64,000 bases of DNA from Episyrphus balteatus (taxonomy: Eukaryota > Arthropoda > Insecta > Diptera > Syrphidae). Positions 23,264 to 35,100 of the stretch are shown piece by piece; the first letter of the stretch is position 1; each line of letters starts with the position of its first letter. A model generated the notes under the pieces. It worked only from the letters and a program-made list of their open reading frames with translations. It was not told the origin of the DNA and did no database searches. A program made the translations under genes and the position numbers. The stretch lies in assembly GCF_945859705.1 (NCBI RefSeq), contig NC_079135.1:109332288-109396287 (forward strand), given 5' to 3'.

Positions 23264-24714
23264 AACGTACACCAAATTTAATCGAAATCGTTAGAGCCGT
23301 TTTCGAGAAAATTGCAATACTTCGAAAACGTTATATGGCAGAAATGCGTTTAAAACTAGGTATTAAGAAAATAAAAAAAAAAACGGGTCTAGGAAATTAC
23401 GCAAAAATCTTCTGTACCAAGTTTCAACCAAATCCATTCATACGTTTAGGCCTTAGTTCGATGTACAGATGGATGCACAGACGCACACAAGCACAAACCG
23501 ACGACGGACGCACGGCAGCCAAATAGTCAAGAAAAGAAAAAAAATGATTTAATGCAAATGTTTAAATTTAACTATGCTGTTATGTGCTAATTTTTTTTTA
23601 TAATTGTCACTTAATTAAGATATTAAATGACCGACAAAATCAAGTTTCAATAACCTGTGTAGAAAAAAGTAAGACAAGTAGGCGGTATTAAACTTTAATG
23701 GTTATGTTTATGATGCACTATTCATATAACATGCATAATAAAATTAAAATTAAATAAAAAATGATTTATTTTAAGACCGGAATATAAGAAATACTTTTTA
23801 TAATGAAGTAAGGTTTATAGGCGTATTTGGGTATATGTTAACAAAAACTTGGCTCTAAGCAAATTATTCCGCTTAATTTGACTCCGACTTTAAATTTGGT
23901 CTATCGTTTTTAAGACATTTTAAACGAAAATTGTAATACTATAATATTTTCGCAAGGTTTGAGATTTGGAAACGGAGGAAGTTAGGAAGATTTTTATTTT
24001 TGTTTGTAAATTTTAAGCCATTCATTGACGAACTAAAATTTTGATGAATCGTAACTCAGGTTAGTTCTTGTGGTAAAAGAAGTAAAAACAATTAGCTGAA
24101 ATGTTGACATAAACGTTAGCCTTTATTTTGGGGGAGATGTTTTTTCTAATCAGTCAACTTTACAAAAAAAAAAAATTGCCCAAATTGGAAGGATTCTTTT
24201 TTGACAGTTAACCCAGAATTTGATTAAACATTTATTTGTTGATAAGTGATATAAGTTTAAATTGTTATGTGTAGTGGAAAATGGGCAGTAGCAAGTAGCT
24301 AGATAAATTAATGCATTTTTGTTGCAAGATATAACAAGTGTCTGTAAAGGTGTGATAACACCTTGTAGGCACGAAATCCTCGGGCGACCAACTGCAGGTC
24401 GCAATTTGTTATCTAAAACAAAAAAAAAACAAAAATCTATGAGTAAGTTAATCGTTGATTTCTTTCTTTTAAGTCTCTGTTTCAATTTTTCCGAGAAAAG
24501 AATAAGAATAAAAAAGAAAACAAATTGTAGAGCATATGACAATTTGGAGTTTCACTGCAGTTATTAGCTGAAAAGATAGCTTGGAGATGGATTTTGCTCT
24601 CGAAATTGCATTTCCCAGACTTGTTCTATTAAATTTGAATTTGGATTTCTGGGTGGTCAATCCAAATTTGGTATACCTATGTACTGAAGTTTTTCTGAAA
24701 CCTTCCAAACACTA

Positions 24715-25144
24715 CACAGAGAAAAATATGACCCGCTAAAAACTAACAGATTGCCATATTGTTTTACCTTCCATACATTTCATAAGGAAATCTTATTAAA
24801 ATCAACGATTAATAAGGTTTTTTTTAAGGAGATTTCTTATTATTTTTATAGAGAAAATCTTATTAAAATTTGACTGAAAAGTTTTTTTTTTTGCAACTTA
24901 GCACTAGAACAAAAATCGCGATCAATATTTTCATGGCAGGTTGGTCCAGGTGGTAAGGTGGGCGATTAATGATTTGAAGTCTCCAGTTCGATTCCCAGCC
25001 TGGTCATCGTTTTTTTTATTTTTTTGCAGATTTTAAAACAATAAGGAAAACCCGATTGTTTTAATAAGGTTTCCTTCTTGGATGAAAACCATAGAGAAAT
25101 CTTATTGTTTTTGTTCTATTTTATGTGGTCTATTTTTCTCTGTG
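24715..25144. mobile_element. TA-flanked MITE containing a tRNA-like sequence
   Basis: CACAGAGAAAAATA and TATTTTTCTCTGTG form the ends, with TA on both sides (24713-24714 and 25145-25146), as expected for Tc1/mariner-type MITEs. The word AATCTTATT and its complement AATAAGGTT recur about seven times. The tRNA-like region is at 24934-25010. Confidence 0.68.
24934..25010 (+). repeat. tRNA-like sequence inside a MITE
   Basis: TGGTCCAGGTGG resembles an A box and AGTTCGATTCCC is a strong B box match. The ends CAGGTTGG and CCAGCCTG can pair. The T stem does not pair properly, so this is not a functional tRNA. It could still attract RNA polymerase III. Confidence 0.5.
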
Positions 25145-26035
25145 TATGAGCTCACAACGGCGTATACAAGGGGGGGGGGGGGGGTCACGGGGTCATGACC
25201 CCCCCCCCCCCCCCCCCCCCCCCAAGAACTCAGAACTTAAAAAAGAATTTTCTATGTGATACTGAAATCTCTTGAGTAAGATTATTTTCAAAATGTTGAA
25301 GTTTTAGAACATGAACGAAAATTAAAAGTAAAAAAAATTTTTGGTATTCAAACAAACTATTTTACCATATTTTGGGGATGTGGTCATATTTTTAGCGAAC
25401 GCTATGCTGGATTAGGATTATTTTGATTCGTTCGATAATATTAGTTGAGCTGTGCTGTATAGTTTTGTATGGAAACAAAATCCGGATAAGTATTATATTC
25501 AAAGCTTTTTAAAAGAAATTGAATCTGGTAGGTACACAAAAATAATATCTTAAGGGCAAGACACTGCTTACCAGCAAAAAAAAGAAGCAGCCATATCTTC
25601 TATTTTTTTATATGATGAAGTGAATAAAATATATGTTTTAAATAGGGAAGCTTTCTGTGGCCTTGCTGTGTGGAGGTCAATTCTGTTGATAAAATTCGTC
25701 ATCGGCAAAATGTTAAAGAAGGATATCATTTCTCAAATCTTTTTAGTTTTTTGCAATGTTCCAGTTCAATACATTCGTCTGATAAAATTTGGTGAATTTT
25801 GTTTGCTTACAGAATATAACAGTATTTTGTACATACTAAATTTGCTAGATCTGTTGCATTTTTTGAAACAACTATATCGATTTGTTAATGGCCAGCCAAT
25901 TATAGAAGCAATGTAAGCAACCTTATCTAAGGAAATTTAAATATTATTATTAAATATCACTTAGGGCTAATTTTTTGAATAGTTAGATAAACCTAAGTTA
26001 GAGCTTATTCCTAGGAATAAATTTTTTTTTTTATA

Positions 26036-26095
26036 GTGACATTTATTCTTCTGATAGTCTATCTGACGATTGAAAAAGCAGGGCTTAATCTAATA
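26036..26095 (+). repeat. Dispersed 60 bp repeat, copy 1
   Basis: The segment around TTATTCTTCTGATAGTCTAT and CAATCG matches 59885-59945 in inverted orientation with few differences. The identity of the repeat is unknown. Confidence 0.6.
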
Positions 26096-26490
26096 CATAG
26101 AAATACAACTGAATGTTTTTTATATTGTTAACTGCTGATTAATACCTGAAAACGGACGAATTCCAAAATATCGCCAAAATTATTTTTTTTGTCTTTACTA
26201 TTTTAATAGAGGTATTTTAAATTCCCAACCAATTTTAAAACAAAATTTAAAAAAAAAATTATATTTTCAAATGCAATTTTTTTTACAAAACTTTGCGATT
26301 CGTTTGCTTGAGGTTAGGAAGACTTTTAATTCAAAAGTTAAAACTGTTATTAAGTAAAAACGATTTTTATTTTAACTTTCTGGGCTAGCGGAAAACAATG
26401 AACAGTTGTTTTAAGGCAAATTATTCAATCGAAGTACTCATACAGTACATTTTATTTTTAGGAGAGGATAGCCTCAATTGGTCAAAATTA

Positions 26491-26873
26491 AAGCCTAGTA
26501 CGCTGCTGATAAGAAACGAAAAATCCCATACAAAAATGAAACAACGACATGGTTAACCAAAAATTTCGTTCAACTTTTCGTTCTGTAGTACGCTGTTCGG
26601 CACAACGAAATTGAAAGTCTAAACTTCTTTTTCGCACACAAACAATTGCCGGGGACATTCATTGTGTGTGGAAAAATGACATTTGGAGTTTTTTTTGTTT
26701 GTTTTTGTTGTTCATTTTGTCATTGCATGTCTTTCTGCGATGCGTGTTTGCTTTTTTTTCATTTATGTTTTGCAATTTTTGAGTATTTTTCGGTCCAGAT
26801 TTCGCAAGCATTTCGTTGTCCTCGTTTAGACCGACGAAAAATTACGTTTCACATCAGCAGCGTTCTAGGCTTT
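26491..26873. mobile_element. Nested TIR element (AAGCCTAGTACGC)
   Basis: AAGCCTAGTACGCTGCTG at the left and CAGCAGCGTTCTAGGCTT at the right are inverted copies. Inner blocks GAAACGAAAAAT and its complement-like CGAAAAATTACGTTTC extend the arms. The ends resemble the AGCCTGGTACGCTGC family in this window, which suggests distant relation. Confidence 0.6.
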
Positions 26874-27103
26874 AAGGCTTAACGCTAAACTTAAACGAAT
26901 CTCATACCGTTTTTGTTTGGTTATTTTTAGAACTACATTCGGAACTTTTCGATTCGAAATGCAAGACGCACAAATTTTAATGTTTAATAATTCAAAAAGC
27001 CCATTTTCATATGCCTGCTATCAAAACTTTTGAAAAAAAAAAAAAAAAAATTGGCATGACCCCCCCCTCCAAGAAGTAAACCTGTATACGCCGCTGTGAG
27101 CTC

Positions 27104-29218
27104 GTATAAACTGTGGACCAATTCTATACTTAGTTGGTATGCTGTTCAAGGACATCAGTCACGTATTTTTGGGCACTTAATGATTAATAGATTTTTCTGT
27201 AGGATTAATAGGATGTGCTTTAAATTTGATCAGGAGTGTGTATATCATAAAGAAGATAAATAAGAGTATTTGAATTTTCTAACGGTAATATTTCAAAAAC
27301 GGGAGCTGATTGAATTTTTATGAAAACCTTCGGAAAAGTATAATTTGATTTACGCAACAAACACCTTGTAAGCTAGTGTTATAAGCTATACAAAATAAAT
27401 TTTTGGCTTTGCAATAATCAAAAATGTGTGATAATCAAAAGTTAAGTATCTGTTGATATTTTGCTTCCCACAATAATTATTAATCTACCGGAATAACTAA
27501 GTGCATAAATTGATATAAATCTTGTCAATTGAAATAAATTTGCATTACTCGAGCACTCACATGAGTGGAATTTTTCCTCAACGCATTGGGTGTTTCATTA
27601 AAATACCTTACCAATTTTTCAATAGCAGTTGATATTAATTAATAGTAACATGCATTAAATTTAATTAATAAATCAATTTTATATGTAAACTTGATATTCA
27701 GGAAGGTTATGCCTGATATTTCTTAGAGAGACCTCATGTTATCGGAATTAAACAGGTGCGTACACAGACACTTTATATATGTACAAAGTTGTAGCACTCA
27801 AGCATATACAAAAAACAGAAACTTCGAAACGAATTAGTTTTGAGCCAAAAGAAGGTAAATCAAATCAAATCAAATAATACTTCCAAACGAAAAATGATTT
27901 TTATGGAAAATGTATTAATATAAATGTTGTTGCTAATTTTATTTGATTGACGCGCGAAACCTAGATAAAGTGGAACAACATGTAGGCGCTGATTCGAAGG
28001 TAAATATACAAGACTCTTATTATGATAACCTTCAATTCAAATTTACCTGCATCAAAAAAAAAATCAAATACTGATTAGATACGGAAAAATTAGAAATCAG
28101 CATAACGAGACTTAAACGTTGCATTTAAAGAAAGACATATCAATTATACAATTGGATTAGATAATATATCATTTTAGATGCCTTTGGTCATGTTTGATTG
28201 AAGCAATTAAAATATTGTAATATTACGGAACTAGGAAAACTATAGTAGGTAATCTTGTTTAAATTTAGCATAAGGTGGTGATTAACCTAGAGGTATTCTA
28301 CTAATGAAGTTAGAAAAATTATGATGCTAAACATATATGAAGAAATTGTTTATGTTAAATAGTCACAAGGTCTTACATAATTGTGTCTTGCTAATTTTGT
28401 CCATCTATCAGCAATCAAAACTTCTTCTATGATCTCTATTAACGCTTCACCTTAAAGCTCTACATCTGAGGTTAGGTAGCAGAAGTCTCCTAGATTTCGT
28501 TCAAAACCTTCTGCCTATTATTCTCCCATCTTAGATCTTATTATGACATCTTATATCTTACTATTTGGAAAAAATTAAAATTCATAGCTTTTCCTTCTTT
28601 TGGATTCCTTATAAAGACTTATAGCTAACCTTCCCTTCTTTTCGAATAACTGTTTGAATCTATTTATCAGCAACCAAATTCAAACAGCTTCTAACCTCTC
28701 TAATCAACTACGTACTGTGATAACATTACTTGAGTCTTAGCTTTTGACCGTGTCAATTCTAATTTATACTCTGTGATAAACGTACAACATTTTTCAACTT
28801 CTGTGATAACACAACCAAAATTTTGCATTAAGAGTGCGACTAAAATTTGTTAAAATTTTGTTTTTGGTTGTTAGCAAAAACATCACTGTATGTACTACAG
28901 CTTTGATTAAATTGTACCCACTTTTTTCACCAGCCATCAGTGATAAGTTAACACTTTTGTTATACTCGCTTTATCAAATTCGTTTGCTTCCATGAAACAT
29001 ATGTTTTAGTGTAGGAACGTTATTTCTGAGTTTACCTTTTGTGGAGTAACATTGAAATGAGTAGAAGTTACCTCAATTAACGATAATTCAATACCAATTC
29101 TTTAGTTATCAACACGAAAAATAGTCGAGTATGATTATAATAAACAAACATCTTATAAAAACCGAAAATTTCATTCTAATTTGCAAATTTTGGAATACTT
29201 CTACCTTTTTAAGCAACC
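27104..29218. other. Gene-free interval
   Basis: No supported gene or clear mobile element. AT-rich, with no open stretch that resembles a protein known to me. Confidence 0.4.
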
Positions 29219-29642
29219 TCTGAGCTCTGACGTCCCTCAAGGCAGCCACTTAGGTCTTTTTTTTTTCTAGTTCCCACCATAAACAATATGGAAATGGTCG
29301 TGCAAAACTCCAATATCATTTTATATGCCGATGATACCAAGTTTTTAAAAACATTTCCTTGGCTCATGACTATACACTTGTTCAATTAGATATGGACAAT
29401 TGCATTCAAAAATGCATTAAATTTTCTTCCAATTGCTATGTTCTACATGCTCAGCCCATCAGAATCGTGGAGTCGATTTGTGGACCAAAACTATCTTGTG
29501 AAATGGAAATTAAATTCCTTGAATACATAGTAAAAATTGTTTTTAGTGCCAATTTTGGTCTCGGTTTTGTGAAAAGGTGGTCTAAGTATAAAGAATTTTC
29601 CAAACCCTTCTTGACATCTAGTTTTAGGAGTATTCGAACTTA
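29219..29642 (+). pseudogene. LINE (jockey-like) reverse transcriptase fossil
   Basis: With frameshifts, the translation gives SSDVPQGSHLG, then ILYADDTKFLKT, then RIVESICGPKLS and LGFVKRWSKYKEF. These match the reverse transcriptase order SGVPQGS...LYADDTK...LGFVKR of non-LTR retrotransposons, including the catalytic YADD. It is fragmentary, with no intact frame. Confidence 0.75.
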
Positions 29643-30747
29643 AACTAAGCTGGAAGCTTAATAAAGAATAATGAGGCTTGCATTATTTTCTAAAGCTGCA
29701 GAACAATTTTTTGTAAGGAATGTTGCCTCTAAAAGAAAATGATTTTGTGGACGTTCATACCGTCAAAAAACAAAAAACTTCTTTTGTGATTTCCTGTTTA
29801 AAAATCGTAAGCTTAAAACCGTGTTATGTTTTTCCAAGGTTAGCCCAGGATAGCTATATATGTAACCCTTAGTTTAAAAATTGTGAAGCATTACTTTTTA
29901 TTCACCTGACTTTTGTACAAAAAATAGTACGCATACGCCACAGTGACCTTTATAATTTATAATTTAGAAAAATAAATCCAATTGCGCCTCAAATGTTATT
30001 TATTTGAATTTGAATTCTAACTTGGTTGAATATAGTCCATATAACATTTCCTGTTAATAAGCTTAAGTTGATTTGTTTTATTTCACCTCGAAAACCACAA
30101 AAAATCATTGATTTTGTTGGTTTGCCATATGGGTAAATAGAAAAGCTACATGCTTAGTAAAACATTTTTCCAAAGTAACAACAAATATTAAATGGTGTGT
30201 GAAGTGATTTATTTTTCAGTATACGAATAGTACTTTTTATACCTTTCTCAACTAACCATGGTAATTCCAACAAATTATATCACTTTTTTTCGTTAGCCCC
30301 ATGGTGGTGCTAACATAGCCATACATAGCGATCATAACGCCATACCAATACTCACAGTTTGATAGAATGGGCCGAGCATTCAACAAAACACAAGCTAGCT
30401 TAGAGTATCGCTCAACAGCTGTTCTTAGCGTAATCTCACACCTTTTCACGTATACTTACAAGCAATTTTGAGTATATTGTAGCTTTGAACGCCTTGAAAT
30501 TCAGAGAATCAAACTGCCATTTTTAATAACTGCCATAACCCTGCTGCAATACTAAAGCCTGATTCACATCACAATATTGTGAGGCGAAATTGATACCCAA
30601 TCAATTTTTCGATGTTTGGCCAAATAAAATTCTTCTATTTCCTGTCAAAAATAAAGAATTACCAAAAACATCGTAATTTTACCAAATGGCTGCATTACTG
30701 CAGCGGATTTTCCATCGAAGAGAGGGAACACACCCTTTGATTACACC

Positions 30748-31036
30748 GGCACACAAAAAAAAAAAAGTGTCATGAACTAGAAACTAGACCTATCTTTCTA
30801 TATGTTTTTGGGACCGCTGAATCCGAATTTCAAGTCCGTTTGGCCCTGTCACCCTCCAGTTTTGAGTAATATGCAAAAAACTCAAAAAAAGGTAGTTTTT
30901 GGGGTCTTTTTTACACTTTTCTCAAAACTGGAGGGTGACCAAGCAAAACGGACTTGAAATTCGGATTCAGCGGTCCCAAAAACATATAGAAAGATAGGTC
31001 TAGTTTCTGGTTCATACAACTTTTTTTTTGTGTGCT
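30748..31036. mobile_element. Hairpin MITE, copy 1 (GGCACACAAAA)
   Basis: The left arm starts GGCACACAAAA and the right arm ends TTTTGTGTGC. About 120 bases of each arm are complementary, sharing blocks such as ACCTATCTTTCTATATG and its complement, with a short central loop. A second, similar copy follows directly. Confidence 0.72.
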
Positions 31037-31067
31037 AGCACTGTCGCGACATGTCGCTGTCATACCC

Positions 31068-31358
31068 GGCACACAAAAAAAAAAGTTTCATGTACCAGGA
31101 AGCAGACCTATCTTTCTATATGTTTTTGGGACCGCTGAATCCGATTTTCAAGTCCGTTTTGCCCGGTCACCCTTCAGTTTTGAGAAAAATGCAAAAAACT
31201 CCAAAAAAGTCATAAAAATTCAAACAAAATGCACTCACAGGTCAAAACTGGAGGGTGATGGGGCCAAACGGACTTCAAATTCGGATTCAGAGTGCCCAAA
31301 AACATATAGAAAGATAGGTCTGGTTTCTGGTTCATGACACTTTTTTTTTTGTGTGCCG
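31068..31358. mobile_element. Hairpin MITE, copy 2 (GGCACACAAAA)
   Basis: Same structure as the preceding copy, with arm blocks GACCTATCTTTCTATATG and complement and termini GGCACAC/GTGTGCC. The two copies differ at scattered sites and are separated by about 30 bases. A related terminus GGCACACAAAAAA occurs at 59461. Confidence 0.72.
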
Positions 31359-32046
31359 GTGTTATTTATTAGAAAAATCTGGTGGCTGAGAATTAAATGG
31401 TTGTATGCCTGCAAACCCATTAAACACTCAACCCCATAATTCTCAGTCATCGAAATTTCTCCTCCGATATCTCAAAGACGCAGTATGGAGTTGTGTTTTT
31501 GCCGGTGTTTCCTCCGAAGGCTTGAATATATCAAGAATTCCAGATCTTATCGGCTTCCCAACTCCTTTAGCAATGGTACTGGAAATCAGAGAAGTATTAC
31601 AGATTCTTAAACCAAATGCAAAATTATAGAAACATATTTATTAAAAGTGCCAGACTGCTATTTAGGCCATAAATTCTGCCACGACTGACATTCTATTAAG
31701 TATAAAACTAGGCTAGATTGTAGTCTACTAGCCGATAGAGGATAACGGAAGCCAAATGCATATTGAAACAATTTATCAAGGCCTTGAAGAGCAGTAATGA
31801 TACAAAAACGACATTCCAGCACTAACTGGTTCTTTCAGCCAAGGTGTTCCATGCCAGTCCTACATCATGTCTCATGTCTCGAGAACGCAATATCTGGGCA
31901 TATTTTTTCTTACATTTCAATATCCAGAACTTTTAAACAATTTCGACCCCATTAATATTTTGTATATACGTTGATAAGCCTTAGGTATTCCTAAATTCTA
32001 AAAAAAAAAAAAATCAAAACTAGCCACAATTTGCAATAAACTCATT

Positions 32047-32052
32047 TTTATT
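32047..32052 (-). terminator. Candidate polyadenylation signal of tan
   Basis: TTTATT on the plus strand gives AATAAA on the minus strand, about 112 bases after the tan stop codon. Confidence 0.4.
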
Positions 32053-32163
32053 TCTATGAACGAAAAAAAAATCAAAAATACATTAAGTAACAATAGCACT
32101 TGAAAGTTGCATCTCTACATAAATAACAGAACATTTTGTGAATAAATATGACCATCATTATCA

Positions 32164-35100
32164 TCATTCTTTCAAAAATAATGGAATAGTAACATGAGGC
32201 TCAGTACTTCTCGGATTATCCGAATACAAGGCGTATGTCTTAGCTTTTAAATCAAATACTCCCACGGCAATAGTCTTGACCACTTGAGAAAGATCATTAT
32301 TTTCACGGAATACACAATGTTCACCACCAGAACAATCACCCAACATTTGGATGATATCTTCTTTGGTCTTTGGAGGATCATAGGTATTGAAAGTGTTCAT
32401 TCGTGAAACGCTGGAATCAATCATAATTTCATTGGCTTCAGCTGTCTTGTAACGAAGGTAACTGAAATTAGAGGGAATTATTACTTAAATTTGCTTGGCG
32501 ACTGTAAGTTGAAGGTTGGAAAAGACTTACCTATTAGCATGGTAGCTATGTTCTCCGGGAAGGATTTCTCTAACATCCAATTCGGATGCATTTTTGTCTC
32601 CTACAGCTGGAGCCATTTCGATGTTATAGAAGGGTTGTGGTTCAACGCTAAAATAGTAGATAAACCATTGAATAAATAATGAAAATGAAGGATTTTTATA
32701 AACTTACTTAAGGAAAGTCATATTGATCGAACATCCATCTCCAGCACCAACACCACAATCTTTCAAAATAGTATGAGCCATATCAAAGTTATCGGCTGAT
32801 AACAAAGATCTGGTAATAAAATGTCGAGCTGAAAGTTTTGGAAAGACCTTAATAAAATTCATCATGGAAGAAATTTCTTTTTTTACTAACGTGTTTTTCC
32901 ACTACGTAAATATTCTGCCGATAGAGTGTTTATGGAAAAGACTAATCCATGATGATTATAGCTCATTGTATAGCCTGGCAAGTGTCCGGCATAGCAAAGG
33001 GACATGAAACGTTCCTCTTCGACATTGTATTTACCCTGTGGGGTATCTTCTTTTATGTGAGCTACTACGAAATAGTAGTGATTTAGAGTCTCGGTGAGAG
33101 CATCTTCTGTGTGAGCTAGAACTTTCTAAAAGGTTCAAAAGAAAAATTTGTAATGTATGGGGATCGAAAAACTTTACAAAATGTTGTATAAGACCTACAC
33201 AATCTTCTGTGTTAAGCATAATTGTTGAACAACCAGTTGGTTCTTTGATATCCTTAATGTCTGTAACATCGTTTAGATGTTTGATGGATTGGGGTGTGAT
33301 GTCATCCATATGAAGTAGAAAGAGCTGGAATAAAAAGAAAGATTGGTTTTAGTACAAATATTATTAGACCTTCAAATTTGTATTCAATTGGCAATAAATT
33401 GATATCACTTTGTCTATATAAATAAAGTTTTCGTCTTAAATCCGTGGCTCTAAAAATGTCTACAAATCGACCTTCCAAGTAAGACTCAACTCAGCCCCAA
33501 AAATAACTGGTTAAAACTCAAAATTATACGTGTAGTTTGCTTAAAATTAATTAAAGAAAGGGACATTTTGTCGAAAGCTTTTTTGAGGTCAGTTGTATAG
33601 AGGTTGAAACTTAATTTGTGAAACAAGAACATCACTCAAAATTGTTCAATAAAAGACATTTATCTTTGATATGCGATCCAAAAATTGAAATTACAAATAT
33701 GGTGTATGAACTGTGATATAGGCGTTCTCCTTCCGCTACAATAAAGAAACACAATAGTTTAGAAGGACATCAACTGCTGATATGAAATTTCTAATTTTAT
33801 GATCTCGATTGGGTACACCTCCCAATTCACCCTGGAGATTAAACCAGTGAGGTTCATAATGTTTCCCTGTTAATAGATCCAAGATATTTTAACTTTTCGA
33901 ACCTGGAAAGCACTTCTCGTCAGTTCAAATAAATACATATACGAAATAAACCCTGTCTGAATCAGAAAATGGACAGCATAAATATTCTGTATTCTCTCGT
34001 TGATTTCTATCGACTGCCTTTTCAAAACAAACATAGCTAATCCCTTGAGGACTCCCACGAATAGTCAAAACTCCCTGTTTCCCAAATAACTATAGCTGCG
34101 TTCTTTTGGAAACCTTTAAGCAGCTTTAAGTATAGTAAGCAATACCTAAGAGTATTGCTTATTAATTAAAGCTGCATTGCTTTGAACTAAGATTTCAATA
34201 GAGTTATACTGTTTTTCTTTCTTGTATATCACGTTTTCTCTAAGTCAATAAAGGAAATTTTTATCGCCAGAATTTTCACTTTAAACACGCGACAAATGGT
34301 AGGTGGAAGAACAAGAATGTAGTACGATCAAAGCACTTAAAAACAACATGGCTGTAGCCTGTAGGACTTGACGGGATTCTGTCTACATTCCCTAAGGAAC
34401 TGCCAACAATATCGAGCAAATTACTACAACTACTCAAAGACACAACCTTGGAATGATTACCAAGTACAAGAATAGTACAAATTCCGTTTGGTTGAGATCA
34501 ATATCTAATTCACACCAATTGGACCAGAAATTAAGTTTGTAGGAGTTCTCCAAAAGTCTCTGGGTATACTTGTCTCAAATGGTAATCGTCACAACATCTA
34601 TGGCTAGTAACACAGTTATTTGAAGACCTTGTTTCATAGAAAAGTTCATAACATCTATTCCTTTATTTCAAAGTATGGCTTTATCTAAACATCCATGAAA
34701 CTTTTTTAACGCCTTTTTGTTTAATATTCTTCATCATCCCTTTAAGTTTACAGTTTCAAAAATTCATATTTCCAACATTCGAAATCAAATCACTACTCTC
34801 TTTCAACTATAGTCTGGTATATTACATTGACACAGGCCATGAAATTCGTTAGGCTCTTACACAATCATTTCTAAGCGGTCCATGATCCATAGCATGCATA
34901 TCGTCATCAGTTTTAAATATTTGAGTAAATCCACCAACATTTTTAAGTGATTTTCGTGTATAGACAATATCATATTAAACATATTAAAGTTGTCCTTCTC
35001 GAGTTCATGTCGAACTTAATCAATTTATCTGTCCCGCCAAAAAAAAAAAAAAAAAAAACAACCATATCATAAATAAATCCATGTCGTAAATTAAAAGGCG

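Larger units (their letters stand above)
20520..23530 (+). repeat. Dispersed host repeat split by two insertions
   Basis: The parts 20520-20695, 21874-22003 and 23264-23530 read as one repeat unit once the elements at 20696-21873 and 22004-23263 are removed. The left part matches window positions 1-240 in inverted orientation. The right part carries the block AAATCGTTAGAGCCGTTTTC and a segment translating to TKFQPNPFIRLGLSSMYRW followed by a Gln/Asp/Arg/Thr tail, a sequence type I associate with widespread insect repeats rather than with a gene. Its class is uncertain. Confidence 0.5.
25148..27103. mobile_element. 2 kb TIR element with G/C homopolymers
   Basis: The ends GAGCTCACAACGGCGTATAC and GTATACGCCGCTGTGAGCTC are inverted copies. 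Either GTAT or the palindrome GAGCTC could be the duplicated target. Near the left end are runs of about 15 G and 25 C around GGGGTCATGACCCC; near the right end is ATGACCCCCCC. No recognisable transposase was found, although weak open stretches exist (25620-25916). It contains a nested element at 26491. Confidence 0.62.

Noticed and set aside
23335..23526. 63-residue plus-strand open frame as a gene
   Set aside because: The sequence type recurs as dispersed insect repeat; it forms the right part of the host repeat and has no promoter or splice context.
25620..25916. 98-residue open frame inside the 2 kb TIR element, possible transposase remnant
   Set aside because: No zinc-finger, DDE or hAT dimerisation motif could be seen in it or in nearby frames.
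31405..31629. Plus-strand 74-residue open frame
   Set aside because: No recognisable motif and no splice partners; it lies in transposon-rich sequence. It may be part of an unknown repeat.
34343..34440. LINE reverse transcriptase fragment in the tan intron
   Set aside because: Only a short GLDGI-like match to the PGPDGIP region; too weak to call as a feature.
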